Shown here piece by piece: positions 34,680 to 42,916 of a stretch of DNA of 64,000 nt. Position 1 is the stretch's first letter. The number at the start of each line of letters is the position of its first letter. The notes under the pieces are model-generated. The model was given only the letters and a program-made list of their open reading frames with translations. It did not search any database and was not told the DNA's origin. The position numbers and the translations under genes are program-made. Source of the stretch: Nocardioidaceae bacterium (GTDB taxonomy: Bacteria; Actinomycetota; Actinomycetes; Propionibacteriales; Nocardioidaceae); NCBI GenBank assembly GCA_020636935.1, contig JACJWW010000010.1:1-64000 (forward strand), read 5' to 3'.

Positions 34680-35197
34680 GCAAAGGGATTCGGCAACGCG
34701 CCGGGCAGATCCGCCAGCAGAGTGCGGGCCTGTCCGGCGTGTTTGTGCTCGACCAGCACCTCGTACTTCGTGGCGACGACCTGCTGGATCGAGCTGAAGT
34801 CGCGACGCCCCCGGGTCATCGCATAGCCCACGAGGGCGAAAATCAGGCCGAAGGCGGCGCCCATCAACATGGTGGTGCCGATGATCTGGAATGACTCGCC
34901 CTTGGTGAACATCGAGAAGATCAGGCCGATGAACAGGCCCATCCACAGGCCGCTGATCACCCCACCGAGAGCTACCTTGCCGGTGGTGAGGCGCCCGGTG
35001 ATCCGTTCGATCTGCTTGAGGTCAGTGCCCACGATCATGCAGTTCTGGACCGGGAACTCCTTGTCGGAAAGGTAGTCAACGGTGCGCTGCGCGTCGGCGT
35101 ACTTGTCGTAGACGGCCAGCGACTGGGGGAACTCAAGGGACAGCAACGAGTTGGCATCGAGCCCGGGTGCCATCCGGGGATTGTTGAACTGCGACAT
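34676..35197 (-). CDS. GSP17M-like general stress membrane protein
   Basis: 173 residues. The N-terminal half has the general-stress 17M-type module (AVYDKYADAQRTVDYLSDKEFPVQNCMIVGTD in part) and IERITGRLTTGKVALGGVISG. Two hydrophobic segments follow (LWMGLFIGLIFSMF, IIGTTMLMGAAFGLIFALVGYAM). A C-terminal cytoplasmic tail ends in GALPNPFA. Such proteins are induced by general stress in other Gram-positives; mechanism is unknown. Convergent with the acyl-CoA ligase. Confidence 0.82.
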   Translation of the reverse strand: MSQFNNPRMAPGLDANSLLSLEFPQSLAVYDKYADAQRTVDYLSDKEFPVQNCMIVGTDLKQIERITGRLTTGKVALGGVISGLWMGLFIGLIFSMFTKGESFQIIGTTMLMGAAFGLIFALVGYAMTRGRRDFSSIQQVVATKYEVLVEHKHAGQARTLLADLPGALPNPFA

Positions 35198-35317
35198 GAC
35201 TCAACTGTGCCAGTGCGCTGGTTGCCGACACCACGGGGGTGGAGAGGGACCAGCGGCCATTAGACTGGTGCCGTCCACCAAGCTGACCCCCATTTGGGGC
35301 TCAATCCAGGAGTGCCT

Positions 35318-35563
35318 GTGGCCCGCGTAGTAGTCGACGTCATGCCGAAACCCGAGATCCTTGACCCCCAGGGCAAGGCGGTGCAGGGTGCCCTGCCGCG
35401 GCTTGGCTTCACCGGGGTGGTGGAGGTTCGTCAGGGCAAGCGCTTCGAGATCGAGCTCGAGGGTGAGGCCACCGCGGAGCGCCTTGACGACGTACGCCGG
35501 ATGGCGGAGACGCTGCTTTCCAACCCGGTGATCGAGGATTTCGAAGTACGGGTGCTGCCGTGA
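35318..35563 (+). CDS. purS: Phosphoribosylformylglycinamidine synthase subunit PurS
   Basis: 81 residues from GTG 35318, five bases after AGGAGTG; a longer start would add eight residues not in the family. Core: VVVDVMPKPEILDPQGKAVQGALPRLGF in part, RQGKRFEIELEG and a small ferredoxin-like fold. PurS bridges PurQ and PurL and carries ammonia between them. Its stop overlaps the purQ GTG (GTGA), so the subunits are co-translated. Confidence 0.95.
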   Translation: MARVVVDVMPKPEILDPQGKAVQGALPRLGFTGVVEVRQGKRFEIELEGEATAERLDDVRRMAETLLSNPVIEDFEVRVLP

Positions 35564-36228
35564 GGATCGGGGTGGTCACCTTCCCCGGATCCCTGGACGA
35601 AGTCGATGCGGCCCGGGCGATCGAGTTGGCCGGTGGCGAGGCAGTCGGGCTGTGGCACGGCGATGCCGACCTCAAGGGAGTCGATGCAGTGCTCCTGCCC
35701 GGTGGCTTCTCCTACGGCGACTACCTGCGCTGCGGTGCGATCGCTCGATTTGCGCCGGTGATGTCCCAGGTGATCGCCAGGGCCGGTGAGGGGATGCCGG
35801 TGCTGGGCATCTGCAATGGCTTCCAGATCCTGTGCGAGTCACACCTGCTGCCCGGAGCCCTGATCCGCAACGACCACCGCAAGTTCGGTTGCCTGGATCA
35901 GCGCGTCGTGATTCGCAACAACACCACTCCCTGGACCAATGCCTACGAGGTTGATCAGGAGATCACCATCGTGCTCAAGAATGGCGAGGGTTCCTACGTC
36001 GCCGACGAGGACACCCTGGACCGACTCGAGGGGGAGGGCCGGGTGGTGGCGACGTACGTCGGAAATCCGAATGGCTCCCTGCGTCAGATCGCCGGCGTCA
36101 CCAATGAGCGCGGCAATGTGGTGGGCCTGATGCCGCACCCCGAGCACGCGGTCGAGGACCTCTGCGGTCCCGGCACCGACGGTCTGGGATTCTTCACCTC
36201 GGTGCTGGGCTCGCTCGCAGCAAGCTGA
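35560..36228 (+). CDS. purQ: Phosphoribosylformylglycinamidine synthase glutaminase PurQ
   Basis: 222 residues from GTG 35560 within the purS stop. Class I glutaminase: GGFSYGDYLRCGAIAR, catalytic Cys in LGICNGFQIL (about 87) and GLMPHPEHAVE with the catalytic His-x-Glu pair. It releases ammonia from glutamine for PurL. It is separated from purL by the convergent DUF1906 gene, an interruption of the usual purSQL cluster. Confident call. Confidence 0.96.
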   Translation: MRIGVVTFPGSLDEVDAARAIELAGGEAVGLWHGDADLKGVDAVLLPGGFSYGDYLRCGAIARFAPVMSQVIARAGEGMPVLGICNGFQILCESHLLPGALIRNDHRKFGCLDQRVVIRNNTTPWTNAYEVDQEITIVLKNGEGSYVADEDTLDRLEGEGRVVATYVGNPNGSLRQIAGVTNERGNVVGLMPHPEHAVEDLCGPGTDGLGFFTSVLGSLAAS

Positions 36229-36287
36229 AGCAGCAGGCCACTGAATCCAGCCTGGGCGGGTGAACTACTGCCGCCTCGGCGTGGGGG

Positions 36288-37484
36288 TCAGCGCGGAGGT
36301 GAGGTACGGGCGTTGGCGACCAGGCCGAGTTGGACCCGCAGCACCCACCAATCGGCGCGCGAGAAGCGACGCTGCACGCGGTGATTGGTGGCGCGCTGGA
36401 AGTTCTGCACCGACCCGGTGGTGACCCGACCCCAGTACCCGGTGGGCTCGACGCTGAAATAGCCCAGCAGCTTCAGCCCACATTGCAGCGGCTTGATCAT
36501 CCGGCGGTGCCTCCTGGGGCCGGTGACCGGGTACCTCGCCCGCATCACGGTTTGTTTGGAGCAGGTCGAGGAGATGTTCTTCACCGTCGGAGTGCTCACT
36601 CCGCCCAACTGCAGGTAGTTGTTATCGATATTGATGGTCACTCCACCCCAGGTCTCGTTGTGGCCACCGCGGTACTGGTGCACCCGAGCGCTGGGCACCC
36701 ACCCGTCGGGACGGACGTACTTGGAGTTGGCATCAGCCACGCCATTCCAATCGGCGATCCACAAGATGTCCGGCATGGTGATCGTGTTGCCCGGCGTGAC
36801 CCGGGCGTTGTCCAACAACTTGATGCCAGAGCCACCCGAGGAGTAGACCCCCGAGGTGTAGCCATTGGCGTGCAACTGCTCGGTGAAGGCGCCCAACATT
36901 GCCAGCGCGGAGCCATTGCAGGATGCGCTGGCGTTGATATTCCAGGCCTCCAGGTCATAGAAAATGGTGCTGCCACGACTGAGCCCAAGTGCTTGGGAGG
37001 CGGCGGTGGCGATATTTGCCTCGTTGACACCCTGCGCGCGAGCTGCGGCGTAGTTGTTGGCCGGGCTGGACTTGATCACGCCCTCTTGCAGGTATCGGGT
37101 CCTGGTGGTGCAGGAGGCCTGTACGCCGAGATGGATCGGCAACAGCTTCCAGCCCTTGGCCAACTGCGTGGCCACCCAGGTCGGGGTCAGGTTGGGTTGT
37201 GCCTTGCAGGCCCGGGACTGTCCGGACTGGTAGATGCCCACGGCTCGGTACGGCGACTTGGCCAGCCAGGCATCCATCGCGGCCTGGGTGGGTGCGTTGC
37301 ACTGGTCGAAACCCTTGCCGGTGAAGGCTCCGGGCGTGACCGGATTGCCCGCCGCGGGACGTGCTGGGGCGCTCGGTGCTGCGGCTGCCGGTGGCAGGAG
37401 CAGCAGGCTGGCCAGCATGGCGATTGCGGCGGCGTACACCAGGGCAGCGCGGCCGGTCTGGCGGCCGGTTGCGTGGGGAAGCAT
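36288..37484 (-). CDS. Secreted DUF1906 (glycoside-hydrolase-like) protein with C-terminal peptidoglycan-binding-like domain
   Basis: 398 residues from ATG 37484, preceded by AGGAAGACCC; upstream starts are rejected. Signal peptide (about 10-40, AALVYAAAIAMLASLLLLPPAAAA). DUF1906 domain (about 55-280): GKGFDQCNAPTQAAMDAWL, VGIYQSGQSRAC, IFYDLEAWNINASASC and VYSSGGSGIKLL, VHQYRGG. Then a C-terminal domain like PG_binding_1 (LKLLGYFSVEPTGYWGRVTTGSVQNFQRA). The family resembles GH25 lysozyme barrels; the mycobacterial relative is Rv2525c. It may act on peptidoglycan or arabinogalactan, which is inferred. Inserted in the minus orientation between purQ and purL. Confidence 0.85.
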   Translation of the reverse strand: MLPHATGRQTGRAALVYAAAIAMLASLLLLPPAAAAPSAPARPAAGNPVTPGAFTGKGFDQCNAPTQAAMDAWLAKSPYRAVGIYQSGQSRACKAQPNLTPTWVATQLAKGWKLLPIHLGVQASCTTRTRYLQEGVIKSSPANNYAAARAQGVNEANIATAASQALGLSRGSTIFYDLEAWNINASASCNGSALAMLGAFTEQLHANGYTSGVYSSGGSGIKLLDNARVTPGNTITMPDILWIADWNGVADANSKYVRPDGWVPSARVHQYRGGHNETWGGVTINIDNNYLQLGGVSTPTVKNISSTCSKQTVMRARYPVTGPRRHRRMIKPLQCGLKLLGYFSVEPTGYWGRVTTGSVQNFQRATNHRVQRRFSRADWWVLRVQLGLVANARTSPPR

Positions 37485-37564
37485 GGGTCTTCCTAACCTG
37501 TTGGCAATTCGTGGACCGCGCCACCTTAACCACATTCGTCACACCCGTAACAGGGGATTTCACT

Positions 37565-37582
37565 AACTACAAATGTGTAGTT
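37565..37582. promoter_or_regulatory. Inverted repeat in the DUF1906/purL divergent region
   Basis: AACTACA, AATG, TGTAGTT is a perfect 7-bp dyad 72 bases before the purL GTG and about 80 before the DUF1906 start. It is AT-rich against a GC-rich background and so a good candidate operator for a dimeric regulator. No cognate factor is evident. Confidence 0.4.
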
Positions 37583-37653
37583 TGTCGGAGTGCCTGGTCG
37601 CTGACCGTGACCGTTTCGAGGCTGGCGCACCCGGCTCACTAGACTCGGGCAGC

Positions 37654-39897
37654 GTGAGCCTGGATACCGTCGCCGCAGCCGCCCTTGATCCCGATCGTGC
37701 GCAGCCCTGGGCTGAACTCGGCCTCAAGGAGGATGAGTACGACCGGATCCGGGAGATCCTGGGCCGTCGCCCCACGGCCAGTGAACTGGCAATGTATTCG
37801 GTGATGTGGAGTGAGCACTGCTCCTACAAGTCCTCCAAGGTGCATCTGAAGCAGTTCTCGGAGATCCCGCAGGAAACCGTGGCTGGCAAGATGCTGGCCG
37901 GCATTGGCGAGAACGCCGGTGTGATCGACATCGGGCAGGGTTATGCGGTCACCTTCAAGGTGGAGAGCCACAACCACCCCTCATATGTGGAGCCATATCA
38001 GGGCGCAGCGACCGGGGTTGGTGGGATCGTGCGTGACATCCTCGCGATGGGTGCGCGGCCGGTGGCGGTGATGGATCCGCTGCGGTTCGGGCCGCTTGAC
38101 GCCGAGGACACTCATCGAGTGCTGCCCGGGATCGTGGCCGGAGTGGGTGGCTATGGCAACTGCCTCGGCCTGCCCAATATTGGCGGCGAGGCGGTCTTTG
38201 ATGAGACCTACCTGGGCAACCCGCTGGTCAATGCGCTGTGCGTCGGCGTACTGCGTCATGAGGACCTGCATCTGGCCAAGGCGTCCGGGGTCGGCAACAA
38301 GGTCATCCTGTACGGCGCCCGCACCGGCGGCGATGGCATTGGCGGGGTGTCGATCCTGGCCAGCGAAACCTTTGACGAAGAGGGCCCGGCAAAGCGACCC
38401 AGCGTCCAGGTCGGCGACCCGTTCATGGAGAAACTGCTGATCGAATGCACCCTGGAGTTATTCCGGGCCGAACTCATCTCCGGTATCCAGGACCTCGGTG
38501 GCGCCGGCCTTTCGTGTGCCACCTCCGAACTGGCCTCGGCCGGTGATGGCGGCATGAGCGTGGAACTCGACACGGTGCCTCTTCGCGATCAGACCCTGTC
38601 TCCGGAGGAGATCCTGATGAGTGAGTCCCAGGAGCGGATGATGGCGGTCGTGGAGCCGGACGATGTGGCGGCGTTCCTGGAGATCTGCCAGAAGTGGGAT
38701 GTTGAGGCAGTGGTGATTGGTGAGGTCACCGACAGCGGACGGTTGTCGATCACCTGGCATGGTGAGGAGGTGGTCAACGTGCCACCCCGCTCGGTGGCTC
38801 ATGATGGCCCGACCTATCACCGGCCCTATGCCCGGCCGGACTGGCAGGATGCGTTGCAGGCCGATGGTGCCGAGAAACTGGCCCGGCCGACTTCGGGCGC
38901 CGAACTGCGGGAGACCTTGTTGCGTCTGGTGGCCTCCCCGAACCTGTGCGATCGCTCCTGGGTCACCGATCAGTACGACCGCTACGTGCAGGGCAACACG
39001 GTGCTTGCCCAACCCAGCGACGCCGGAATGATCCGGGTTGATGACCAGACCAACCTGGGGGTGGCGGTCTCCACCGACTGCAATGGCCGCTTCGCCAAAC
39101 TCGACCCCTATACCGGCGCTCAATTAGCGCTGGCGGAGTCGTACCGAAACGTATCGGCATCGGGGGCCACGCCGTTGGCGATCAGCGACTGTCTGAACTT
39201 CGGCTCCCCCGAGGATCCCGCGGTGATGTGGCAGTTCGCCCAGGCCTGCAACGGACTCAAGGACGCCTGTCTGGAACTCGGCATCCCGGTAACTGGCGGC
39301 AATGTCTCGCTGTACAACCAGACCGGCGACACCGCGATCCTGCCCACTCCGGTAGTGGCCGTGCTCGGCGTGATCGAGGACGTCACCAAGCGCACCCCCA
39401 CCGGTTTCCAGGCTGAGGGCGAGCAGGTCTACCTGCTGGGTGAGACCCGCGCGGAGTTCTCCGGTGGCGAGTGGGCACACGTCGTACATGGGCACCTGGG
39501 GGGGCTGCCACCGAAGCTGGATCTGGCGGCAGAGAAGGCGCTCTCGCAGCTCTTGATCGCGGCGGCTGGCACGATCTCCTCAGCGCACGACCTCTCCGAT
39601 GGTGGCCTGGCCCAGGCGTTGGCGGAGTCCTGCCTGCGCAATGACATCGGTGTCGAGGTGGCCCTTTCCGGAGACGCCTTCGAGCAGTTGTTCAGCGAGT
39701 CCGCGTCGCGTTGTCTGGTGAGTGTGACCCCTGAAGCCGAGTCGAAGCTGTTGGAGCTGGCCGCAGCACACGGCGTACCCGTGGCGAAGCTCGGTCGCAC
39801 CCACGGCGGCGCGCTCGCCGTGGCGTCGTACTTTGAGGTGCCGCTGGCCGAGCTCCGCTCCGCTTGGGCCGGGACCCTCCCCCAGGCGCTCGGGTGA
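37654..39897 (+). CDS. purL: Phosphoribosylformylglycinamidine synthase subunit PurL
   Basis: 747 residues from GTG 37654; a longer reading lacks homology. Small-type PurL with two AIR-synthase-like halves: EYDRIREILGRRPTASELA, SEHCSYKSSKVHLK, KVESHNHPSYVEPYQGAATGVGG, GDPFMEKLL, and later SDCLNFGSPEDPAVMWQF, GGNVSLYNQTG and AHDLSDGGLAQALAES. Needs PurS and PurQ, both encoded upstream. The enzyme makes FGAM. An IS30 element lies 27 bases after the stop. Confidence 0.97.
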   Translation: MSLDTVAAAALDPDRAQPWAELGLKEDEYDRIREILGRRPTASELAMYSVMWSEHCSYKSSKVHLKQFSEIPQETVAGKMLAGIGENAGVIDIGQGYAVTFKVESHNHPSYVEPYQGAATGVGGIVRDILAMGARPVAVMDPLRFGPLDAEDTHRVLPGIVAGVGGYGNCLGLPNIGGEAVFDETYLGNPLVNALCVGVLRHEDLHLAKASGVGNKVILYGARTGGDGIGGVSILASETFDEEGPAKRPSVQVGDPFMEKLLIECTLELFRAELISGIQDLGGAGLSCATSELASAGDGGMSVELDTVPLRDQTLSPEEILMSESQERMMAVVEPDDVAAFLEICQKWDVEAVVIGEVTDSGRLSITWHGEEVVNVPPRSVAHDGPTYHRPYARPDWQDALQADGAEKLARPTSGAELRETLLRLVASPNLCDRSWVTDQYDRYVQGNTVLAQPSDAGMIRVDDQTNLGVAVSTDCNGRFAKLDPYTGAQLALAESYRNVSASGATPLAISDCLNFGSPEDPAVMWQFAQACNGLKDACLELGIPVTGGNVSLYNQTGDTAILPTPVVAVLGVIEDVTKRTPTGFQAEGEQVYLLGETRAEFSGGEWAHVVHGHLGGLPPKLDLAAEKALSQLLIAAAGTISSAHDLSDGGLAQALAESCLRNDIGVEVALSGDAFEQLFSESASRCLVSVTPEAESKLLELAAAHGVPVAKLGRTHGGALAVASYFEVPLAELRSAWAGTLPQALG

Positions 39898-39904
39898 TGG
39901 GATT

Positions 39905-39924
39905 CGGTTTCCCAAGTGCACTTG
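39905..39924. repeat. Left part of palindrome interrupted by IS30
   Basis: CGGTTTCCCAAGTGCACTTG is the left part of a 27-base palindromic sequence; the rest (TTGGGAAACC) is at 41199-41208 beyond the IS element. TTG (39922-39924) is duplicated at 41199-41201, so the element inserted inside the palindrome with a 3-bp target duplication. An intact copy of the same palindrome is at 41244-41271. Confidence 0.85.
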
Positions 39925-41198
39925 GGTGGTTTCTAGTTCCTAGTGCAACGCCTTGTTGTTGGAGGTGTTGTGGGATGCCGCATGGTGTTGTGGTTCTTGG
40001 TGGTGTTCGTGATCAGGTTTGGGCTGGGGTTCGGGCTGGGTTGCATTTGCGGGTGGCTGCTGAGTCGGTTGGTGTGTCGTATGACGCGGCGCGGTTGTGG
40101 CTTCGTGATTGTGGTGGGGTGATTCCTCCTGCTTCGCGTGCTGGTCGTGTTGGTTGTTCTTATCGTCGGTTGAGTGTTGTTGATCGTGAGACGATCGGGT
40201 TGAGGTTGGCATCCGGGTGGTCGTTGAGTCGGATTGCTGATGAGCTTGGGGTGCATCGGTCCACGGTTAGTCGTGAGATTGCTCGGCATTCGTCGGTGTC
40301 TGGTGAGTATCGGCCGTTGACTGCTCAGGCTCGTGCTGAGGCTGTGGCTAGTTCTTCTCATTGCAGGCCTCGGAAGTTGTCTGTGCCTGGGAAGTTGCGT
40401 AGTTATGTGGTGGCTGGGTTGAAGCAGGATTGGTCTCCGCAGGAGATTTCGGCGAGGTTGCGTTTGGATCATCCAGATGATCCGGTTATGCGTGTGAGTG
40501 CTGAGACGATCTATCAGTCGTTGTTTGTGCAGACCCGTGGGTCATTGAAGCAGGAACTGACCAAGCATTTACGCACTCAACGCACCAGGCGACGGTCCCA
40601 GACCGCTCGTCAGGAAGCTGCCCAGTGTGGTCGGGGTCGGTTGGCGGGTGCGATCTCGATCAGTCAACGACCTGCCGAAGCACAAGACCGGGCTGTTCCA
40701 GGCCATTGGGAAGGTGATCTGATCATCGGCGCGAACAACGCCTCAGCGATCGGGACCCTGGTTGAACGCACTACCCGTTTCGTGATGTTGATCCATCTAC
40801 CAGGCCCACGCACCGCTGAAGAGCTCTACCGGGCACTGACCCCAACCATCGCCGCGTTACCTGACCAACTACGCCGCTCACTCACCTGGGACAACGGCAA
40901 AGAAATGAGCATGCATCACCGCATCTCCATGGAAGCCAACATGCCCATCTACTTCGCTGACCCCCGCAGCCCCTGGCAACGAGGCAGCAACGAAAACACC
41001 AACGGGCTATTGCGCCAGTACTTCCCCAAAGGCACCAGCCTGCGCCGATACACGCCACAAGACCTCGACAACGTCGCCACCAAACTCAACGGACGCCCCC
41101 GCAAAACCCTCAACTGGAAAACCCCAGCCGAAGCTCTAAATGACATACTCGGACAACCATTCGAAAAAACGGTGTTGCACTAGCGCCTAGACCACACC
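39925..41198 (+). mobile_element. IS30-family insertion sequence
   Basis: 1274 bases. Terminal inverted repeats of 28 bases (39925-39952 and 41171-41198) match at 21 of 28 positions; both ends read GGTG-...-CTAGTGCAAC. TTG target duplication on both sides. One transposase, 402 codons. The first half of the element is G+T-rich on the top strand and the second half A+C-rich, a clear compositional switch near the centre. Inserted in a palindrome downstream of purL, which fits IS30 preference for symmetric targets. Confidence 0.92.
39975..41183 (+). CDS. IS30-family transposase
   Basis: 402 residues from ATG 39975, which follows GGAGGTG. The N-terminal helix-turn-helix regions (RVAAESVGVSYDAARLWL; SLSRIADELGVHRSTVSREI) bind the ends. 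The DDE core is complete: Asp in GHWEGDLIIG, Asp in LTWDNGKEM and Glu in RGSNENTNGLLRQYFPKGT. Product cuts and joins the element. No frameshift or internal stop, so it appears functional. Codon use differs strongly between halves (T-ending in the first, C-ending in the second). Confidence 0.94.
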   Translation: MPHGVVVLGGVRDQVWAGVRAGLHLRVAAESVGVSYDAARLWLRDCGGVIPPASRAGRVGCSYRRLSVVDRETIGLRLASGWSLSRIADELGVHRSTVSREIARHSSVSGEYRPLTAQARAEAVASSSHCRPRKLSVPGKLRSYVVAGLKQDWSPQEISARLRLDHPDDPVMRVSAETIYQSLFVQTRGSLKQELTKHLRTQRTRRRSQTARQEAAQCGRGRLAGAISISQRPAEAQDRAVPGHWEGDLIIGANNASAIGTLVERTTRFVMLIHLPGPRTAEELYRALTPTIAALPDQLRRSLTWDNGKEMSMHHRISMEANMPIYFADPRSPWQRGSNENTNGLLRQYFPKGTSLRRYTPQDLDNVATKLNGRPRKTLNWKTPAEALNDILGQPFEKTVLH

Positions 41199-41216
41199 TT
41201 GGGAAACCAGAGCTGC

Positions 41217-41236
41217 CAATGGTCTGCAGACCGTTG
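41217..41236. repeat. Central 20-bp palindrome of the purL-downstream element
   Basis: CAATGGTCTG followed by CAGACCGTTG: nine of ten pairs match and the tenth is a T-G wobble. It sits midway between the interrupted and intact copies of the outer palindrome. With the IS element removed, the whole stretch is a 90-base imperfect palindrome centred here. Confidence 0.85.
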
Positions 41237-41243
41237 TTGGTTA

Positions 41244-41271
41244 CGGTTTCCCAAGTGCACTTGGGAAACCG
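41244..41271. repeat. Intact 28-bp perfect palindrome
   Basis: CGGTTTCCCAAGTG and CACTTGGGAAACCG: 14 base pairs with no loop, fully symmetric. It is the intact sister of the IS-interrupted copy at 39905. It lies 16 bases before the start of the next gene, so it could also act as a terminator or an operator. Confidence 0.9.
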
Positions 41272-41287
41272 ACGGGGTTGCTGACCA

Positions 41288-41647
41288 GTGCCAAGGCAAC
41301 TCAAACCAGCACCCCCTGAAGACGTACGACGCGCGCTTGCGGTGGGCGAGCCGGACGCGGAACGGCTCCTGGTCAAGCACTTCCTGGCGTTGTTGCAGGC
41401 AAAGGTGCCGGGCGCCTCGGTTGAGGTGCGGGTGCCGCCGTACGCCGCGGTGCAGGTGATCGAGGGGGTGCGGCACACCAGGGGTACTCCGCCGGCAGTG
41501 ATCGAGACCGATGCGAAAACCTGGATCGCGCTCAGTACCGGGGCGTTGCAGTGGGTCGAGGCAATCGACCAGGGGTTGGTGCACGCCTCTGGAGAGCGCA
41601 CGGATCTGAGCGGGTTACTGCCTCTCGCCAGTCCCGAGGATGCGTGA
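41288..41647 (+). CDS. Sterol-carrier-type (SCP2-like) conserved actinobacterial protein
   Basis: 119 residues from GTG 41288. Conserved actinobacterial protein found between purL and purF in many genomes (as the mycobacterial Rv0807, from memory). Motifs: VRVPPYAAVQVIEGVRHTRGTPP, VIETDAKTWIALSTGAL, QWVEAIDQGLVHASGERTDLSGLLPL. The last two strings fit the sterol-carrier fold. No signal or membrane segment. Function and any ligand are unknown. Confidence 0.8.
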   Translation: MPRQLKPAPPEDVRRALAVGEPDAERLLVKHFLALLQAKVPGASVEVRVPPYAAVQVIEGVRHTRGTPPAVIETDAKTWIALSTGALQWVEAIDQGLVHASGERTDLSGLLPLASPEDA

Positions 41648-41675
41648 ACCATGGCGAACCTGACACCATGGACAT

Positions 41676-42890
41676 GTGCGCCGCATCGTCCAGAGCCAGA
41701 AACTGCAAAACGTCCGCTATGACGTCCGGGGTCCGATCCTGACCGAGGCCAACCGCCTGGAGGCCGAGGGTCACCGCATCCTGAAGCTCAATATTGGCAA
41801 CACTGCGCCCTTCGGTTTCGAGGCGCCCGAAGCGATCCTGGCCGACATGATCCATCACCTGCCCGACGCGCAGGGCTACTCCGATTCGCGCGGCATCTAT
41901 TCGGCCCGCACCGCGGTTTCGCAGTACTACCAGTCCCGCGGCCTGAAGGACACCCAGGTCGAGGACGTCTACATCGGCAATGGCGTCTCCGAGCTGATCA
42001 GCATGGTGTTGCAGGCCTTCGTCGATGATGGCAACGAGATCCTGGTCCCCGCGCCCGATTACCCCCTGTGGACCGGAGCCGTTTCGCTCTCCGGCGGTAC
42101 GCCGGTGCACTACCGCTGCGATGAGGACAACGGCTGGAATCCCGACCTGGCCGATATCGAGTCGAGGATCACCGAGAACACCCACGCCCTGGTGATCATC
42201 AACCCCAACAACCCCACCGGCGCGGTCTACAGCGAGGAGATCGTCAAGGGCCTGGTCGACATCGCCCGACGCCACAACCTGGTGATCTTCAGCGATGAGA
42301 TCTACGAGAAGATCCTGTACGACGACGCGCGCCACCACCATGCAGCAACCTACGCCGGGGATGACGTGCTCTGCCTGACCTTCTCCGGGCTCTCCAAGGC
42401 CTATCGGGTCTGCGGTTATCGCGCCGGGTGGGTGATGATCTCCGGGCCCAAGGAGATCGCCAGTGACTTCCTGGAGGGCCTGACCCTGATCGCCAACATG
42501 CGGATGTGCTCAAATGTGCCCGCCCAACATGCGATCCAGACCGCGCTCGGGGGTTACCAGTCGATCGAGGAATTGATCTGTCCCGGTGGGCGCTTCTATG
42601 AGCAGATCAAGCTGGCTGACCGACTGCTCAATGACATCCCCGGGGTCTCCAATGTGACCCCGCAGGGTGCGTTGTACTGCTTTCCGCGGCTCGATCCGGA
42701 GGTCTATCCGATCGAGAACGACGAGGAGTTCGTGCTCGATCTATTGCGCAGCAAGAAACTCCTGGTCACCCACGGCACCGGATTCAACTGGCCCAAACCC
42801 GATCACTTCCGGGTCGTCTGCCTGCCTGATGAGGAGTTGCTGGAGGAGGCCATCGGTCGGATCGCCGACCACCTGGCCACCATGCGCTGA
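41676..42890 (+). CDS. Alanine/aspartate-type aminotransferase (AlaA-like)
   Basis: 404 residues starting at GTG 41676. Fold-type I aminotransferase: LQNVRYDVRGPI, LKLNIGNTAPFGFEAPE, YSDSRGIYSARTAV, VIINPNNPTGAVYS, FSDEIYEKILYD, PLP-lysine in TFSGLSKAYRVCGYRAGW and YCFPRLDPEVY. It matches closely the actinobacterial AspC type (by memory Rv0337c), which acts as alanine aminotransferase in some species. It makes alanine or aspartate from pyruvate or oxaloacetate plus glutamate. It follows the SCP2-like gene by 28 bases. Confidence 0.9.
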   Translation: MRRIVQSQKLQNVRYDVRGPILTEANRLEAEGHRILKLNIGNTAPFGFEAPEAILADMIHHLPDAQGYSDSRGIYSARTAVSQYYQSRGLKDTQVEDVYIGNGVSELISMVLQAFVDDGNEILVPAPDYPLWTGAVSLSGGTPVHYRCDEDNGWNPDLADIESRITENTHALVIINPNNPTGAVYSEEIVKGLVDIARRHNLVIFSDEIYEKILYDDARHHHAATYAGDDVLCLTFSGLSKAYRVCGYRAGWVMISGPKEIASDFLEGLTLIANMRMCSNVPAQHAIQTALGGYQSIEELICPGGRFYEQIKLADRLLNDIPGVSNVTPQGALYCFPRLDPEVYPIENDEEFVLDLLRSKKLLVTHGTGFNWPKPDHFRVVCLPDEELLEEAIGRIADHLATMR

Positions 42891-42916
42891 CCGGGCTCCC
42901 GGCGTAGTCTCCACCC

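Noticed and set aside
39933..40472. Minus-strand reading frame of 179 codons in the IS30 first half
   Set aside because: It is rich in Thr, His, Pro and Arg because the region is G+T-rich on the other strand; the transposase frame is intact.
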